Assembly: GCF_004122095.1 (NCBI RefSeq)
Contig: NZ_SAWZ01000005.1
Span: forward strand, 248,001 to 312,000
Length of the DNA stretch: 64,000 nt
Direction of reading: 5' to 3'
Source: Pseudoxanthomonas composti
GTDB taxonomy: Bacteria; Pseudomonadota; Gammaproteobacteria; Xanthomonadales; Xanthomonadaceae
A program made the position numbers and the translations under genes. The stretch's first letter is position 1, and every line of letters starts with the position of its first letter. Under the pieces are notes generated by a model. It saw nothing but the letters and a program-made list of their open reading frames with translations, was not told where the DNA came from and did not search any database. Below, piece by piece: positions 17,144 to 29,308 of this stretch.

Positions 17144-17820
17144 TCCAGGGTTCCTGACAGGAGGGGAACGAACACCACCGGGGCCAGCACGGTTTCATCC
17201 ACGCCCCCGTCCTGGCGCTTGACCAGTTTGATCAGGGACTGTCCCCCGCTCTCGCCCACCGGCGCGATCAAGGTGCCGCCCACGCGCAGTTGGGTGACCA
17301 GCGCCGGCACCAGCGCCGGTGCGGCGGCAGTGACCATGATGGCGTCGAAGGGGCCATGCTCGGGCCACCCGATGCGCCCATCGTCGTGCTTGCTGCGCAC
17401 GTTCAACCCCAGCCCACGCAGGCGCTTGCGCGCCTGGCGCAACAGGTCGCCGATGCGCTCGACGGTATAAACCTCAAGCCCCAGCGCAGCCAGCACCGCG
17501 CCCTGGTAACCCGAGCCGGTGCCGATCTCCAGCACCTTGTGGGGGGCATCGCCCTGCAGCAGCACCTCGGTCATCCGCGCCACTACCCACGGCTGGGAGA
17601 TGGTCTGACCATGGCCGATCGGCAGGGCGGTGTCCTCGTAGGCGCGACTTGCCAGGGCCTCATCGATGAACAGATGCCGCGGCACGGTGCGGATGGCGTT
17701 GAGCACGTGCTCGTCGGCGATGCCCGCATCGCGCAGGCGCTCGACCAGGCGGTCGCGCACGCGCTGGGAGGTCATCCCGACGCCGATGGCCTCCGGCTGC
17801 AGGCGCAGACGTGGGGTCAT
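17140..17820 (-). CDS. pcm: Protein-L-isoaspartate O-methyltransferase
   Basis: Methylates isoaspartyl residues of aged proteins with SAM, starting their repair. In the 226-residue protein the family motifs are [32 protein letters not shown]-type substrate region (about 46-77, key residues the final GHGQTISQP), the SAM motif [18 protein letters not shown] at about 95-112, and the C-terminal [16 protein letters not shown]. It overlaps surE upstream and yqaA downstream by 4 bases each, the usual partners; surE-pcm is a widely conserved stationary-phase pair. Confidence 0.95.
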   Translation of the reverse strand: MTPRLRLQPEAIGVGMTSQRVRDRLVERLRDAGIADEHVLNAIRTVPRHLFIDEALASRAYEDTALPIGHGQTISQPWVVARMTEVLLQGDAPHKVLEIGTGSGYQGAVLAALGLEVYTVERIGDLLRQARKRLRGLGLNVRSKHDDGRIGWPEHGPFDAIMVTAAAPALVPALVTQLRVGGTLIAPVGESGGQSLIKLVKRQDGGVDETVLAPVVFVPLLSGTLD

Positions 17821-18596
17821 GCCCCGTCCTCAAGCGCGGCGGTCAGTCCACCCACCCAGCTGGCCACGTTCTCCAGCGCCTGGTAACGGGTGAGATCGAC
17901 ATGGATCGGGGTGATGGAGATGTTGCCGGTGCGCACGGCGTGGAAGTCGGTGCCCGGACCTGCGTCCTGCTCGGCCCCGGCCGGACCGATCCAGTACACG
18001 GTGCCGCCGCGCGGATCGTTCTGCGGCATGCAGGCCTCGGAGCGATGGCGGTTGCCCAGCCTGGTGACCTCGAAGCCCTTGACCTCCTGCCACGGCAGGT
18101 CCGGCACGTTGAGGTTGAGGATGGTGTTGGCCGGCAGCGGATCGGCCTTGAGCCGCGCCACCACCTCCACCGCGGCGCGCGCGGCGGTCTCGAAATGCCG
18201 AGGCAAATGATCGCGGGTCACCAGCGACACGGCCACCGCCGGCAGCCCGAGGAAACGCCCTTCCATCGCCGCCGAGACGGTGCCGGAATAGATCACGTCA
18301 TCGCCCAGGTTGGCGGAGTTGTTGATGCCGGACACCACGATGTCCGGATCGAAGTCCAGCATGCCGGTCAGCGCCAGGTGGACGCAGTCGGTGGGCGTGC
18401 CGTTGACGCGGATGGTGCGCTCGTCGATCTGGCGGGTGCGGATCGGCAGGTCCAGGGTGAGCGAGTTGCTGGCGCCGGAGCGGTCCCGATCCGGGGCGAC
18501 CACCCACACGTCATGTCCTGCCGCACGGAGGCCCTCGGCTAGGATGCGGATCCCGGGGGCGTCGACGCCGTCATCGTTTGAAACCAGTACGCGCAT
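17817..18596 (-). CDS. surE: 5'/3'-nucleotidase SurE
   Basis: Metal-dependent nucleoside monophosphatase and exopolyphosphatase used in stationary-phase survival. The 259-residue protein starts [16 protein letters not shown] with the metal-binding Asp pair at 8-9, then [14 protein letters not shown] near 36-49 and [20 protein letters not shown] near 89-108 with the third metal ligand Asn. It heads the surE-pcm-yqaA-nlpD operon; its stop overlaps the pcm start (ATGA). The 102-bp gap to the divergent smrA gene should hold the operon promoter. Confidence 0.96.
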   Translation of the reverse strand: MRVLVSNDDGVDAPGIRILAEGLRAAGHDVWVVAPDRDRSGASNSLTLDLPIRTRQIDERTIRVNGTPTDCVHLALTGMLDFDPDIVVSGINNSANLGDDVIYSGTVSAAMEGRFLGLPAVAVSLVTRDHLPRHFETAARAAVEVVARLKADPLPANTILNLNVPDLPWQEVKGFEVTRLGNRHRSEACMPQNDPRGGTVYWIGPAGAEQDAGPGTDFHAVRTGNISITPIHVDLTRYQALENVASWVGGLTAALEDGA

Positions 18597-18698
18597 GGTG
18601 CTCCTTCAGTTGCGCACGCAATGATACCGGAAGCCGGCGACCGGCTTGCCGGCCTTGCGGCCGCTTGCAGCGCTGGCGTTGGCCGCTACCCTGGACGC

Positions 18699-19277
18699 AT
18701 GCGCAAGCCCGCCGATCCGCCCGCCGCACCGCCCCAGGCTCCCGAGGCGGACGATGCCGCCTTGTTTCGCCAGGCCATCGGGGAGGTGCGCCGCGTGCAC
18801 AGCCAGACGCCCGCGCCGCAGAAGCCGCGCCCGCGTCCACGCGCGCGCATGGCCGAGCACGATGAACAGGCCGCCTTGAGCGAGTTCCGGCGCGGCCTGG
18901 AGGCCATGCCCATCGAGGCCGGCGACACCCTGTCCTACCATCGCAACGAGCTGCCCGCGCGCATCTGGCAGCGGCTCAAGCGCGGGCAGTTTTCCATCCA
19001 GGACGAACTGGACCTGCATGGCGCCACCGCCGCGCAGGCCGAACAGCTGCTGCGAATGTTCCTGCGCGAGGCGCAGCGCGCCGGCACGGCCTGCATCCGC
19101 ATCGTGCACGGCAAGGGCCTGGGCTCGGATGCGGATATCCCGGTGTTGAAGAACGTGGTGGACCGGGTGCTGCGCCAGCGCGCGGACGTGCTGGGCTTCC
19201 ATTCGGCCATTCCCGCCCAGGGTGGCACTGGCGCGGTGGTGGTGCTGCTGAGTGCGCGCCGGCCCGGATCGCCCTGA
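18699..19277 (+). CDS. Smr-domain protein (SmrA-like endonuclease)
   Basis: A 192-residue cytoplasmic protein with a C-terminal Smr domain (DELDLHGATAAQAEQLLRMF to RIVHGKGLGSDADIPVLKNVV, about 105-160), a fold with DNA-nicking or RNA-cleaving activity in relatives. The first 50 residues are Pro/Ala/Arg-rich and probably disordered. The LDLHG and HGKG motifs are both intact. I use the ATG at 18699 (MRKPADPP); no clear ribosome site is present, and the frame is open 26 codons further back through low-complexity Ala codons. It diverges from surE and converges with truD, 42 bases apart. Confidence 0.87.
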   Translation: MRKPADPPAAPPQAPEADDAALFRQAIGEVRRVHSQTPAPQKPRPRPRARMAEHDEQAALSEFRRGLEAMPIEAGDTLSYHRNELPARIWQRLKRGQFSIQDELDLHGATAAQAEQLLRMFLREAQRAGTACIRIVHGKGLGSDADIPVLKNVVDRVLRQRADVLGFHSAIPAQGGTGAVVVLLSARRPGSP

Positions 19278-19319
19278 AGGATCGATCTGGAAGCTTCCGG
19301 CTCTGGACACCGCCTGCGC

Positions 19320-20402
19320 TCAGCGAGCGTCCGCCTGCGCCTCGCCGCGTTCATCGCGACCGGCCTCACCGACCTGCCCCAGCTCATGCAGCACCGCCGT
19401 GGCGTAGGCGCCCGGCGGCAGCGCGAAGCGCAACTCCAGCACGTCCTCGGCCAGCCACTGCCAGGCGAACTGCTCCGGGCGCAAGCGCAGCGCGCGGCGC
19501 TCCTGCTTCAGCTCGGCCTGCTCCAGGCCCTGGCGCAGCTTGAGCGAGGCCGCATCGGACACCGCGTCCAGCTCCAGCGCCGCGCAGGCGTGTGCGCTGC
19601 GCAACTCGCCTTCGCCCCACAGCGGTCCGCTGGGATGGATGTCGAAGCTCGCCAGGCGCTCGGCCAGGGCCTCGCTCCAGGCTTCCGGACCGAACACGCT
19701 GCGGCTGCCCGCCAGCATCCACACCTCGCCCTCCATCGGCTGGTCCCAGCAGCCCGCTTCCACGCGCCGGGTCAGGACCTGGTTGAACAGCTGCGAGCGC
19801 GCGGCTGACAGCAGCATCGAGCGCTGTTCGCGCTTGACCCGGCGCCCGGCGAACATCGCCAGCGCCTGCGCGACATTGCCGCCACCGCGCCCGAAGCGCT
19901 GTTCGCCGAACCAGTTGGGAATACCGCGCTGAGCGATCTGCTGCAGCCGCGCGGCGATGGCCTCGCGTTCGCCCCGCACCTGGCGCAAGGTCAGGGTGAA
20001 GCGATTGCCTGCCAGCGCACCGCGCGGCAGCTTGCGGTTGTGCCAGTGCTGATGCACGACCTTCAGCGTGCCCTCGCCCGACGCGCTTTCCTGCAAGGCC
20101 TCCAGCGCCGGTGCCACGCGCTTGGGCAGGTGCACGCTGAAGCGCTGGGTGGTGACCGCATGCCGATCCTTCATGCCGGCATAGCCGATGCCGACCTCAC
20201 CGATCCCGGCCCAACGCGCCAGCCTGCGCGCCACGTCGGTGGTGTTGAGGCCGCGCTTTTCGATGGTGAGCAGCAAGTGCTCGCCCTCGCCATGGGCCTG
20301 GAAGCCGTCCAGCTCGTCCACCCGGAAGTCTTCCGGCGTGGCGCGCATGACCGACTCGAGCACCGGAGTGCCGAAGGCGTTGGGAAGCGCCGAGCCGCTC
20401 AT
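19320..20402 (-). CDS. truD: tRNA pseudouridine(13) synthase TruD
   Basis: Isomerises U13 in tRNA-Glu. The 360-residue reading contains the TruD catalytic motif [19 protein letters not shown] at about 74-92 with the catalytic Asp, [19 protein letters not shown] at about 172-190, and the TRUD insertion domain between. The N-terminal [21 protein letters not shown] is also typical. The ATG at 20402 is the best start; an open frame upstream overlaps ispF and is out of context. It follows ispF on the same strand with a 43-bp gap, the order seen in gammaproteobacteria (ispD, ispF, truD, surE), though smrA and a convergent arrangement now separate it from surE. Confidence 0.95.
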   Translation of the reverse strand: MSGSALPNAFGTPVLESVMRATPEDFRVDELDGFQAHGEGEHLLLTIEKRGLNTTDVARRLARWAGIGEVGIGYAGMKDRHAVTTQRFSVHLPKRVAPALEALQESASGEGTLKVVHQHWHNRKLPRGALAGNRFTLTLRQVRGEREAIAARLQQIAQRGIPNWFGEQRFGRGGGNVAQALAMFAGRRVKREQRSMLLSAARSQLFNQVLTRRVEAGCWDQPMEGEVWMLAGSRSVFGPEAWSEALAERLASFDIHPSGPLWGEGELRSAHACAALELDAVSDAASLKLRQGLEQAELKQERRALRLRPEQFAWQWLAEDVLELRFALPPGAYATAVLHELGQVGEAGRDERGEAQADAR

Positions 20403-20445
20403 GCGGGGCCCACGCGCAAGCGCGCGGCGTTGGACATGCGCGCGA

Positions 20446-20940
20446 TCATCCCTGCACCAGCAGCACGGCGGCCTGCGCGGCGATGCCCTCACCGCGCCCG
20501 GTGAAGCCCAGCTTTTCGGTGGTGGTGGCCTTGATGCTGACCTGCGACAGCGCAACGCCAAGCAGACCGGCAAGGCGTTCGCGCATGGCCAATGCGTGCG
20601 GGCCGATCTTGGGACGCTCGCAAATCACGGTGATGTCGGCATTGCCCACGCGCCAGCCGCCTTCGCCGGCAATGAGCGCGTTGCAGTGGGTGAGAAAGGC
20701 CGCGCTGTCCGCGCCCTTCCATTGCGGATCGGAAGGCGGGAAATGCTGGCCGATATCGCCCAGCGCAAGCGCGCCGAGCATGGCATCGCACAGCGCATGG
20801 ATGACGACATCGCCATCGCTGTGCGCCAGCACGCCCTGGGTGTGGGCCACCGCGATGCCACCGATCATCAGATGATCGCCCTCGCCGAAGGCATGCACGT
20901 CGAACCCCTGGCCGATGCGGAAGGGAGGAAGCGAGCTCAT
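20446..20940 (-). CDS. ispF: 2-C-methyl-D-erythritol 2,4-cyclodiphosphate synthase
   Basis: Fifth step of the MEP isoprenoid pathway: cyclises CDP-methylerythritol phosphate with loss of CMP. The 164-residue protein has [11 protein letters not shown] at 8-18 with the zinc ligands Asp and His, [20 protein letters not shown] at about 39-58, and the C-terminal [20 protein letters not shown]. The ATG at 20940 follows an AGGA-poor leader; [12 protein letters not shown] gives the family length. It is separated from ispD by 239 bases filled with purine-rich repeats, although these two genes are normally adjacent or overlapping. Confidence 0.96.
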   Translation of the reverse strand: MSSLPPFRIGQGFDVHAFGEGDHLMIGGIAVAHTQGVLAHSDGDVVIHALCDAMLGALALGDIGQHFPPSDPQWKGADSAAFLTHCNALIAGEGGWRVGNADITVICERPKIGPHALAMRERLAGLLGVALSQVSIKATTTEKLGFTGRGEGIAAQAAVLLVQG

Positions 20941-20978
20941 GGGCGGGTCCGAAGCGGCGAAAACGGCCGCCATTTTAT

Positions 20979-21204
20979 AGGAGTGAGTGGAGAGGAGTGA
21001 GGAGTGAGCGCCGGGGCCCGCCGAATTCGGAAAGCCGAAGCTTCGGCTGTTCCGCTCACTTCTCACTCCTCTTCGCTCACTCCTCGTCCCTCTCGCGGCA
21101 ACCGGGTAGAAAGGAGTCACGATGAGCGGTCGCCGAGGCGGCATGCAGCATCATGCACCTGGGCTGTTCCACTCACTTCTCACCCCTCTCCACTCACTCC
21201 TCGC
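20979..21204. repeat. GAGTGAG-type inverted repeat between ispD and ispF
   Basis: The left arm (20979-21010) is a purine-rich run of GAGTGAG, GGAGAGG and GGAGTGAG units; complementary pyrimidine arms lie at 21053-21095 and 21168-21204 (units CTCACTCC, CTCACTTCTC). The arms can fold into long imperfect hairpins with alternative registers. The last pyrimidine arm overlaps the ispD stop codon (21180-21182), so the ispD C-terminal residues GVSGEG are encoded by repeat sequence. Between arms lies GAAGCTTC. Same style as the GAACGAG arrays at 42.6, 46.5 and 61.0 kb. Confidence 0.75.
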
Positions 21205-21890
21205 TTACACGCCAGCACGAAGGCAAAACGCTCCAGGTCCGCCGGCGTGGTGACCTTGAAGTTGTCCTCGCGGCCTTCCACCAGCAGCGGGCGCAGGCCC
21301 AGCCGTTCCATCGCCATCGCATCGTCGGTCACTTCCACGCCCGCCGCGGATGCCGCATCCAGCGCCTCCAGCAAGGGGCGGCGGCGAAACATCTGTGGGG
21401 TCAGGGCGCGCCACAGGCGGGCGCGTGGCTCGGTGGCCTCGATGGCGCCATCGTCCGCGGCACGCTTCAAGGTGTCGCGCACCGGCGCGGCGAGAATGCC
21501 GCCGACCGCGTGCGACTGCTGGGCCAACAGCGCATCCAGATCCTGCGGCGCGATGTTCGGGCGCGCCGCGTCGTGCACCAGCACCATGTCCTGCTCGCCG
21601 GTCACGGCATCGAGCGCGGCCAGCCCGGCACGCACCGAGTCGGCACGTGTGGCGCCGCCGATGCAGGTCAGCACCGGCTTGCCTGCGTGCGTGGTCCAGC
21701 CGGGCCAGTCGGCATCGCCCTGCGAGATCGCCACCATGACCCCGGCAATGCGTGGGTGCGCCATCAGCGCGTCGAGCGTGTGCTCGATCAGCCGCTTGCC
21801 GCCCACCTGCAGATACTGTTTGGGCAATGGCGCACCGAAGCGCGTGCCGCGGCCGGCCGCTGGCAGCACCACCCACAGCGGTCGGGTCAT
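21180..21890 (-). CDS. ispD: 2-C-methyl-D-erythritol 4-phosphate cytidylyltransferase
   Basis: Third step of the MEP pathway: couples methylerythritol phosphate to CTP. The 236-residue protein has the nucleotide-binding [18 protein letters not shown] at about 9-26, [16 protein letters not shown] at about 101-116, and [21 protein letters not shown] near 189-209 followed by [13 protein letters not shown]. Its final residues (GVSGEG) come from an intergenic repeat that abuts the gene, so the C-terminus is probably not ancestral. The ATG overlaps the ftsB stop by 4 bases, the standard ftsB-ispD coupling. Confidence 0.96.
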   Translation of the reverse strand: MTRPLWVVLPAAGRGTRFGAPLPKQYLQVGGKRLIEHTLDALMAHPRIAGVMVAISQGDADWPGWTTHAGKPVLTCIGGATRADSVRAGLAALDAVTGEQDMVLVHDAARPNIAPQDLDALLAQQSHAVGGILAAPVRDTLKRAADDGAIEATEPRARLWRALTPQMFRRRPLLEALDAASAAGVEVTDDAMAMERLGLRPLLVEGREDNFKVTTPADLERFAFVLACKRGVSGEG

Positions 21891-22207
21891 GGGGCGGGCG
21901 CGTTGTCGGAAGGCGCCGCGGGCTGCGGCGTCTCCACGACCCGGTAGAACTTTTCACCGGGCTTGATCATGCCCAGCTCGCTGCGGGCGCGCTCTTCCAC
22001 GGCCGCTTCGCCGGACTTGAGGTCCTCCACCTCGGCGGCCAGCGCATCGTTGCGCTGGCGCAGGCCTTCGTTCTCCCGCTTCTGGTGGGCGACCTGGTTC
22101 TCGAGCATCTTGACCTCGCCCGAGTTCCCGCGCCCGTACCAGAAGTGGTACTGCAACAGGCCCGCCAGGACCACCAGCACCAGCAGCAGCCAGCGGGCCT
22201 TGGCCAT
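21887..22207 (-). CDS. ftsB: Cell division protein FtsB
   Basis: A 106-residue bitopic membrane protein that joins FtsL and FtsQ in the divisome. A membrane helix ([19 protein letters not shown]) occupies about residues 6-24, a coiled coil ([20 protein letters not shown] and onwards) about 32-68, and the periplasmic end has the FtsB-typical [18 protein letters not shown] near 74-91. The ends are Pro/Ala-rich. It lies 9 bases downstream of eno and overlaps ispD by 4 bases, exactly the eno-ftsB-ispD order of E. coli relatives. Confidence 0.94.
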   Translation of the reverse strand: MAKARWLLLVLVVLAGLLQYHFWYGRGNSGEVKMLENQVAHQKRENEGLRQRNDALAAEVEDLKSGEAAVEERARSELGMIKPGEKFYRVVETPQPAAPSDNAPAP

Positions 22208-22216
22208 CGCAGATCC

Positions 22217-24024
<1,808 letters not shown>

Positions 24025-24109
24025 CAGCGGGCGTGCTCCCCGTGCAGGCGCGGACAGGCATCGGCGCGCAGCGGCGACAGCCTGCCGGTCACGGCACGCC
24101 CGCTGGATC

Positions 24110-25876
<1,767 letters not shown>

Positions 25877-25900
25877 TCAGAGCAAGCGAGCCGCTGAGAT

Positions 25901-26158
25901 TCAGGGCTTGCGCTTGCCCTCTTCCTCTTCTTCCTCGCTGGGCGTGGGGCCCTGCCCCTGCGCCGCCTGCTGCTTGGCGCGCGCCTCGTTGGCGGCACGG
26001 CGCGCGGCGCGCTTCTCGGCCTCGCTGCGGGTGTCGTTCTGCGCACTCGCCGACTTGCCGTCGTTGTTCTGCGGCGCGCTGGACTGGGCCAGGGCCGACA
26101 CGGCCGACGACATCGCGAACACGGCACCGGCCAGCATCAACACGGTTCGGATTTTCAT
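25901..26158 (-). CDS. Small secreted charged protein
   Basis: An 85-residue protein of unknown function. Residues 1-25 are a clear signal peptide (MKIRTVLMLAGAVFAMSS then ALAQS, cleavage after Ala), so the mature 60 residues enter the periplasm. They are low-complexity: Asn/Ser/Gln-rich, then a highly basic helix (EKRAARRAANEARAKQQ), then a run of six Glu and a basic GKRKP end. GAGGAGG lies 6-7 bases before the ATG at 26158. It has its own strong terminator before pyrG, so it is a single-gene unit. The charge pattern suggests a coiled or disordered protein; no enzyme motif is present. Confidence 0.75.
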   Translation of the reverse strand: MKIRTVLMLAGAVFAMSSAVSALAQSSAPQNNDGKSASAQNDTRSEAEKRAARRAANEARAKQQAAQGQGPTPSEEEEEEGKRKP

Positions 26159-26287
26159 GGTGAGCCTCCTCGACAACTCCAATCGCCAGTGAGCCACGCC
26201 CACTTCGGCGACCACTACCCTACGCCGCGACGGCTCAGCGCCCCCTGAATGCGGTGATGCGATGGACCGAAAGCGGCGCTGGGCTGA

Positions 26288-27019
26288 TCAAGCCGGCAGG
26301 CTGGCGCGCAGCTGCCGGACCAGCGCGGCGCTGCTGCGCCAATAGGCAGGCGACAGACCCTGCGGCGCGCTCGCCGGGCTGATGCCAGGCATCAGCGTCT
26401 TGGCCGAGGCGTGGAACTCGTGCGCGCCACTGCGGCTGGCGATCGCAGGCAGGGTCTGCGGCGTGACCCCGGCGCCGGCCATGATCGAGAGCCGTCCGCG
26501 CGCACGGGCCACGCTGTGGGCGATGGCGGCCGCGCCCTGCAGGGCATCGTCGTGCGCGCCGGAGGTCAGGATGCGCTCGCAGCCCAGCCCGACGATCTGC
26601 TCCAGCGCGGTCCCAGGATCGACCACGCAGTCGTAGGCGCGGTGGAAGGTCACGCCCAGGCCGCCAGCGGCCGCAACCAGCCGGCTGCAGCCGTCCCAGT
26701 CCACCTGGCCCTGGGCGGTTAGCCCGCCGATCACCACCCCGTCGCACCCCAGCTGCACGCACAGCTCGATATCGCGCTGCATCACCTCCCACTCGGTCGG
26801 CGAGTAGACGAAATCGCCGCCACGCGGGCGGATCAGCACGTACAGCGGAATCCGAAGGCGGTCCCTGGCCAGCGCCAGGGTGCCGTAGGACGGCGTGCAG
26901 CCGCCCTCGCCCAGGTTCTCGCACAGCTCGATGCGGTCGGCGCCGCCTTCCTGGGCCGCCAGCGCCGACTCCAGCGAGTTGGCGGCGATCTCCAGCAGCG
27001 CGCGCTCGGGGAGCGACAT
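26288..27019 (-). CDS. cutC: CutC family protein
   Basis: A 243-residue TIM-barrel protein of the CutC family, named for copper tolerance but of unsettled function. Recognisable family segments are LEIAANSLESALAAQEGGADRIELC at about 9-33 (key LCENLGEGGCTPSYG just after), VLIRPRGGDFVYS near 62-74, HRAYDCVVDPGTALE near 126-140 and LTSGAHDDALQG near 151-162. It lies 5 bases after the aspartylglucosaminidase gene, which lies 22 bases after glucokinase, so it ends a three-gene operon centred on amino-sugar and glucose use; this context favours a carbohydrate role over copper handling, as inference. Confidence 0.9.
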   Translation of the reverse strand: MSLPERALLEIAANSLESALAAQEGGADRIELCENLGEGGCTPSYGTLALARDRLRIPLYVLIRPRGGDFVYSPTEWEVMQRDIELCVQLGCDGVVIGGLTAQGQVDWDGCSRLVAAAGGLGVTFHRAYDCVVDPGTALEQIVGLGCERILTSGAHDDALQGAAAIAHSVARARGRLSIMAGAGVTPQTLPAIASRSGAHEFHASAKTLMPGISPASAPQGLSPAYWRSSAALVRQLRASLPA

Positions 27020-27024
27020 CGTGC

Positions 27025-28026
27025 TCAGGACTTCTGACTGGTGTAGATCGACTGCGAGCGCAGCAGCGCATCCTGCTTGCCGGCATCGCAGACCGCGTAG
27101 GAGAAACCCTGGTGCAGGGCGAAGGCGCCGACCTCGCCATGCTTGTTCATGGCCAGGAAGCAGACCTGCAGTTCCTTGCTGGCCTCCGGGCGCTTGCTGA
27201 CCACACGTTCGATGGCTTCACGGCAGGCCTCGGCCGGGCTGCGGCCCTGGCGCATCAGTTCCACCACCAGGAAGCTGGCGGCGTTGCGGATCATCTCCTC
27301 GCCCACGCCCGAAGCGGTGGCCCCGCCGACCTCGTTGTCCACGTACAGGCCGGCGCCGATGATGGGGCTGTCGCCGACCCGGCCGCGCATCTTCCAGGCC
27401 ATGCCGCTGGTGGTGCAGGCACCGGCCAGCTGGCCGCTGGCGTCGATGGCCAGCATGCCGATGGTGTCGTGGTTTTCCTTGTTGCCCGGCATGGCACGCT
27501 GCTCGACGTTGATCTCCGGCGCGTACTTGGAGGTCTTCAGCCATTCCTTCCAGGCCTTCTCGGCCTCCGGCGTGCGCAGGTCCTGGGCCTTGAAGCCCTG
27601 CTCGATGGCGAACTGCTGGGCGCCGGCGCCGACCAGCATCACGTGCGGGGTCTTTTCCATCACCCGCCTGGCGACGGTGATCGGGTGGTCGATGCCCTCC
27701 AGCGCCGCCACCGAGCCGCAGCTGCCGTCGCCCTTCATGATGCTGGCATCCAGGGTCACGAAGCCGTCGCGGTCCGGATAGCCGCAGCGCCCCACGGTGG
27801 AATTGCACTGCCCGGTCTCGGCCCAGCGCGCGCCCGCCTCGACCGCATCGATCGCGCTGCCGCCCTTGGCCAGCACCGCCCAGGCGGCCTGGTTGGCCGG
27901 CACGCCGAAATCCCAGGTCGAGACCACCTTGGCGCCACTCGGGCCGGTCTTGGCCAAGGCCCTGGGCAGTGCGGCCGCGCCGGCGGCCAGGAGCGAGGAC
28001 TGCAGGAAGGTGCGGCGTGAGGGCAT
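27025..28026 (-). CDS. N4-(beta-N-acetylglucosaminyl)-L-asparaginase (aspartylglucosaminidase)
   Basis: An Ntn hydrolase of 333 residues that cleaves the GlcNAc-Asn bond of glycoasparagines. A twin-arginine-like signal (SRRTFLQSSLLAAGAAALP, residues 3-21) sends it to the periplasm. The autocleavage site is HDTIGMLAID at about 186-195, where Asp-Thr cleavage frees the catalytic Thr; RGVGDSPI-like RGRVGDSPIIGAGLY near 216-230 and GVGEEMIRN near 242-250 line the active site. The ATG at 28026 follows GGAG 9 bases upstream. With glucokinase before it and cutC after it, the operon suggests use of host or environmental N-glycan remnants. Confidence 0.9.
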   Translation of the reverse strand: MPSRRTFLQSSLLAAGAAALPRALAKTGPSGAKVVSTWDFGVPANQAAWAVLAKGGSAIDAVEAGARWAETGQCNSTVGRCGYPDRDGFVTLDASIMKGDGSCGSVAALEGIDHPITVARRVMEKTPHVMLVGAGAQQFAIEQGFKAQDLRTPEAEKAWKEWLKTSKYAPEINVEQRAMPGNKENHDTIGMLAIDASGQLAGACTTSGMAWKMRGRVGDSPIIGAGLYVDNEVGGATASGVGEEMIRNAASFLVVELMRQGRSPAEACREAIERVVSKRPEASKELQVCFLAMNKHGEVGAFALHQGFSYAVCDAGKQDALLRSQSIYTSQKS

Positions 28027-28048
28027 GGGCGAAGGCTCCGGGTGGGGG

Positions 28049-29086
28049 TCAGGAAGCGGGATGGGCGGCGTGCCAGGCGGCCGCGCCGAGGATGCCGAGC
28101 TGGCCGTGTTCGATGCACGACACCGGCACTTCGCGCAGGGCGCTGGCCAGCACGCCCTTGTCCAGGAACCGGCGCATGAAGCCGCCGGCCTGCAGATGCT
28201 GGCCCAGGTGCCCGGCCAGGCCGCCGGCCAGGTAGACCGAATGCGCGCAGAAGGTGATGGCCAGATCGCCTGCCAGGCTGCCCAGCCACTGGCAGAACAG
28301 CTCCAGGCATTCGACCGCCAGCGCGTCGGCGTCGGACCCGGCCTCGGCAGCAGCCACCAGTTCGGCCGGCGTGGCGTAGACAGGGCTGGCGCTGCGCAGT
28401 TCGCACACGGCCGCGTAGAGGTTCATCAGGCCGGTGCCGGACAGCGCGCGCTCGTTGTCGACATGGCCGAACCGGCGCTGCAGCACGCGCACCACGTCCA
28501 GCTCCAGGGGCGTGGCCGCCGCCAGCGCCGCGTGGCCGGCCTCGCTGGGCTGGACGCTGAAGCCGCCATCGCCCCACACCGCCAGGGCCGCGCCCAGGCC
28601 CGTGCCGGGCCCCAGCAGCAGCGCAGGAAAGCGCACCGGGCCGGGCTCACCGCCGGCCAGCGGCCGCATCTGCCCTGGAGCCACGTGCGGCAATGCCCAG
28701 GCCAGGGCCTCGAAATCATTGATCAGCCGAAAGTGCTGCAGGCCCGAGTCGCGCCGGGTCGCCGACAGCGAGACCGGCCATGGCAGGTTGGCGTTGAGCA
28801 AGGCATCGCCCTGCAGCAGGCCGGCGATGGCCACCACGCCTTCGGAAGGGAACGCCTCCACGCCTTCGGCCGCCAGGTCCTGGCGGAAACGGCACAGCAC
28901 CGCGGCCAGGCTGGCGAACTCGGCGCCGGCATAGCGCTTGTGCAGGACCAGTTCGGGAGACCCGGAAGCGGCCAGGCGCACCAGGCCCAGGCGGGCATAG
29001 GTGCCACCGACATCGGCGGCCACGATGAATTGCTCCCCGGCCTGGCCGGGGGCGCCCGCTGTCTCACGGGCGGCGACTTGCACCAC
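28049..29086 (-). CDS. glk: Glucokinase
   Basis: Phosphorylates glucose with ATP. The bacterial glucokinase (Glk) fold is shown by the phosphate-1 motif FIVAADVGGTYARLGLV at about 19-35, INDFEALAWALP near 116-127, LLLGPGTGLGAALAV near 151-165 and SVYLAGGLAGHLG near 291-303. The likely start is GTG at 29086, since GGAG lies 7 bases upstream and no ATG fits; this gives 345 residues. Open frame further upstream is antisense to parE and should be ignored. It heads a glk-aspartylglucosaminidase-cutC operon and diverges from parE across 222 bases, in which a CCGAT-TGT-ATCGG inverted repeat (29172-29184) includes a TACAAT-like -10 box. Confidence 0.92.
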   Translation of the reverse strand: MVQVAARETAGAPGQAGEQFIVAADVGGTYARLGLVRLAASGSPELVLHKRYAGAEFASLAAVLCRFRQDLAAEGVEAFPSEGVVAIAGLLQGDALLNANLPWPVSLSATRRDSGLQHFRLINDFEALAWALPHVAPGQMRPLAGGEPGPVRFPALLLGPGTGLGAALAVWGDGGFSVQPSEAGHAALAAATPLELDVVRVLQRRFGHVDNERALSGTGLMNLYAAVCELRSASPVYATPAELVAAAEAGSDADALAVECLELFCQWLGSLAGDLAITFCAHSVYLAGGLAGHLGQHLQAGGFMRRFLDKGVLASALREVPVSCIEHGQLGILGAAAWHAAHPAS

Positions 29087-29308
29087 GTAGGATCTCCTGC
29101 ATCCGGCGCCTGGGCACCGGCGTTCACGCGCCAGGGCGCTGGCACCGGACGGATCCGCTATCCGCCTGGAACCGATTGTATCGGCAAGCCGCCTCGCGCC
29201 CCATGCGCCCGCGTGTCGTCTGCCGCTGCGGGCGGCGGGCGTGCAAATCCGCCCCCCAGCCGCCACACTTGCCCGCCTTCGTGGCTCACACACGACCTGA
29301 TCGACCGA

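Noticed and set aside
27797-29308. Long upstream extension of the parE frame
   Set aside because: It is antisense to glk and the asparaginase; ParE similarity begins exactly at the ATG at 29309.
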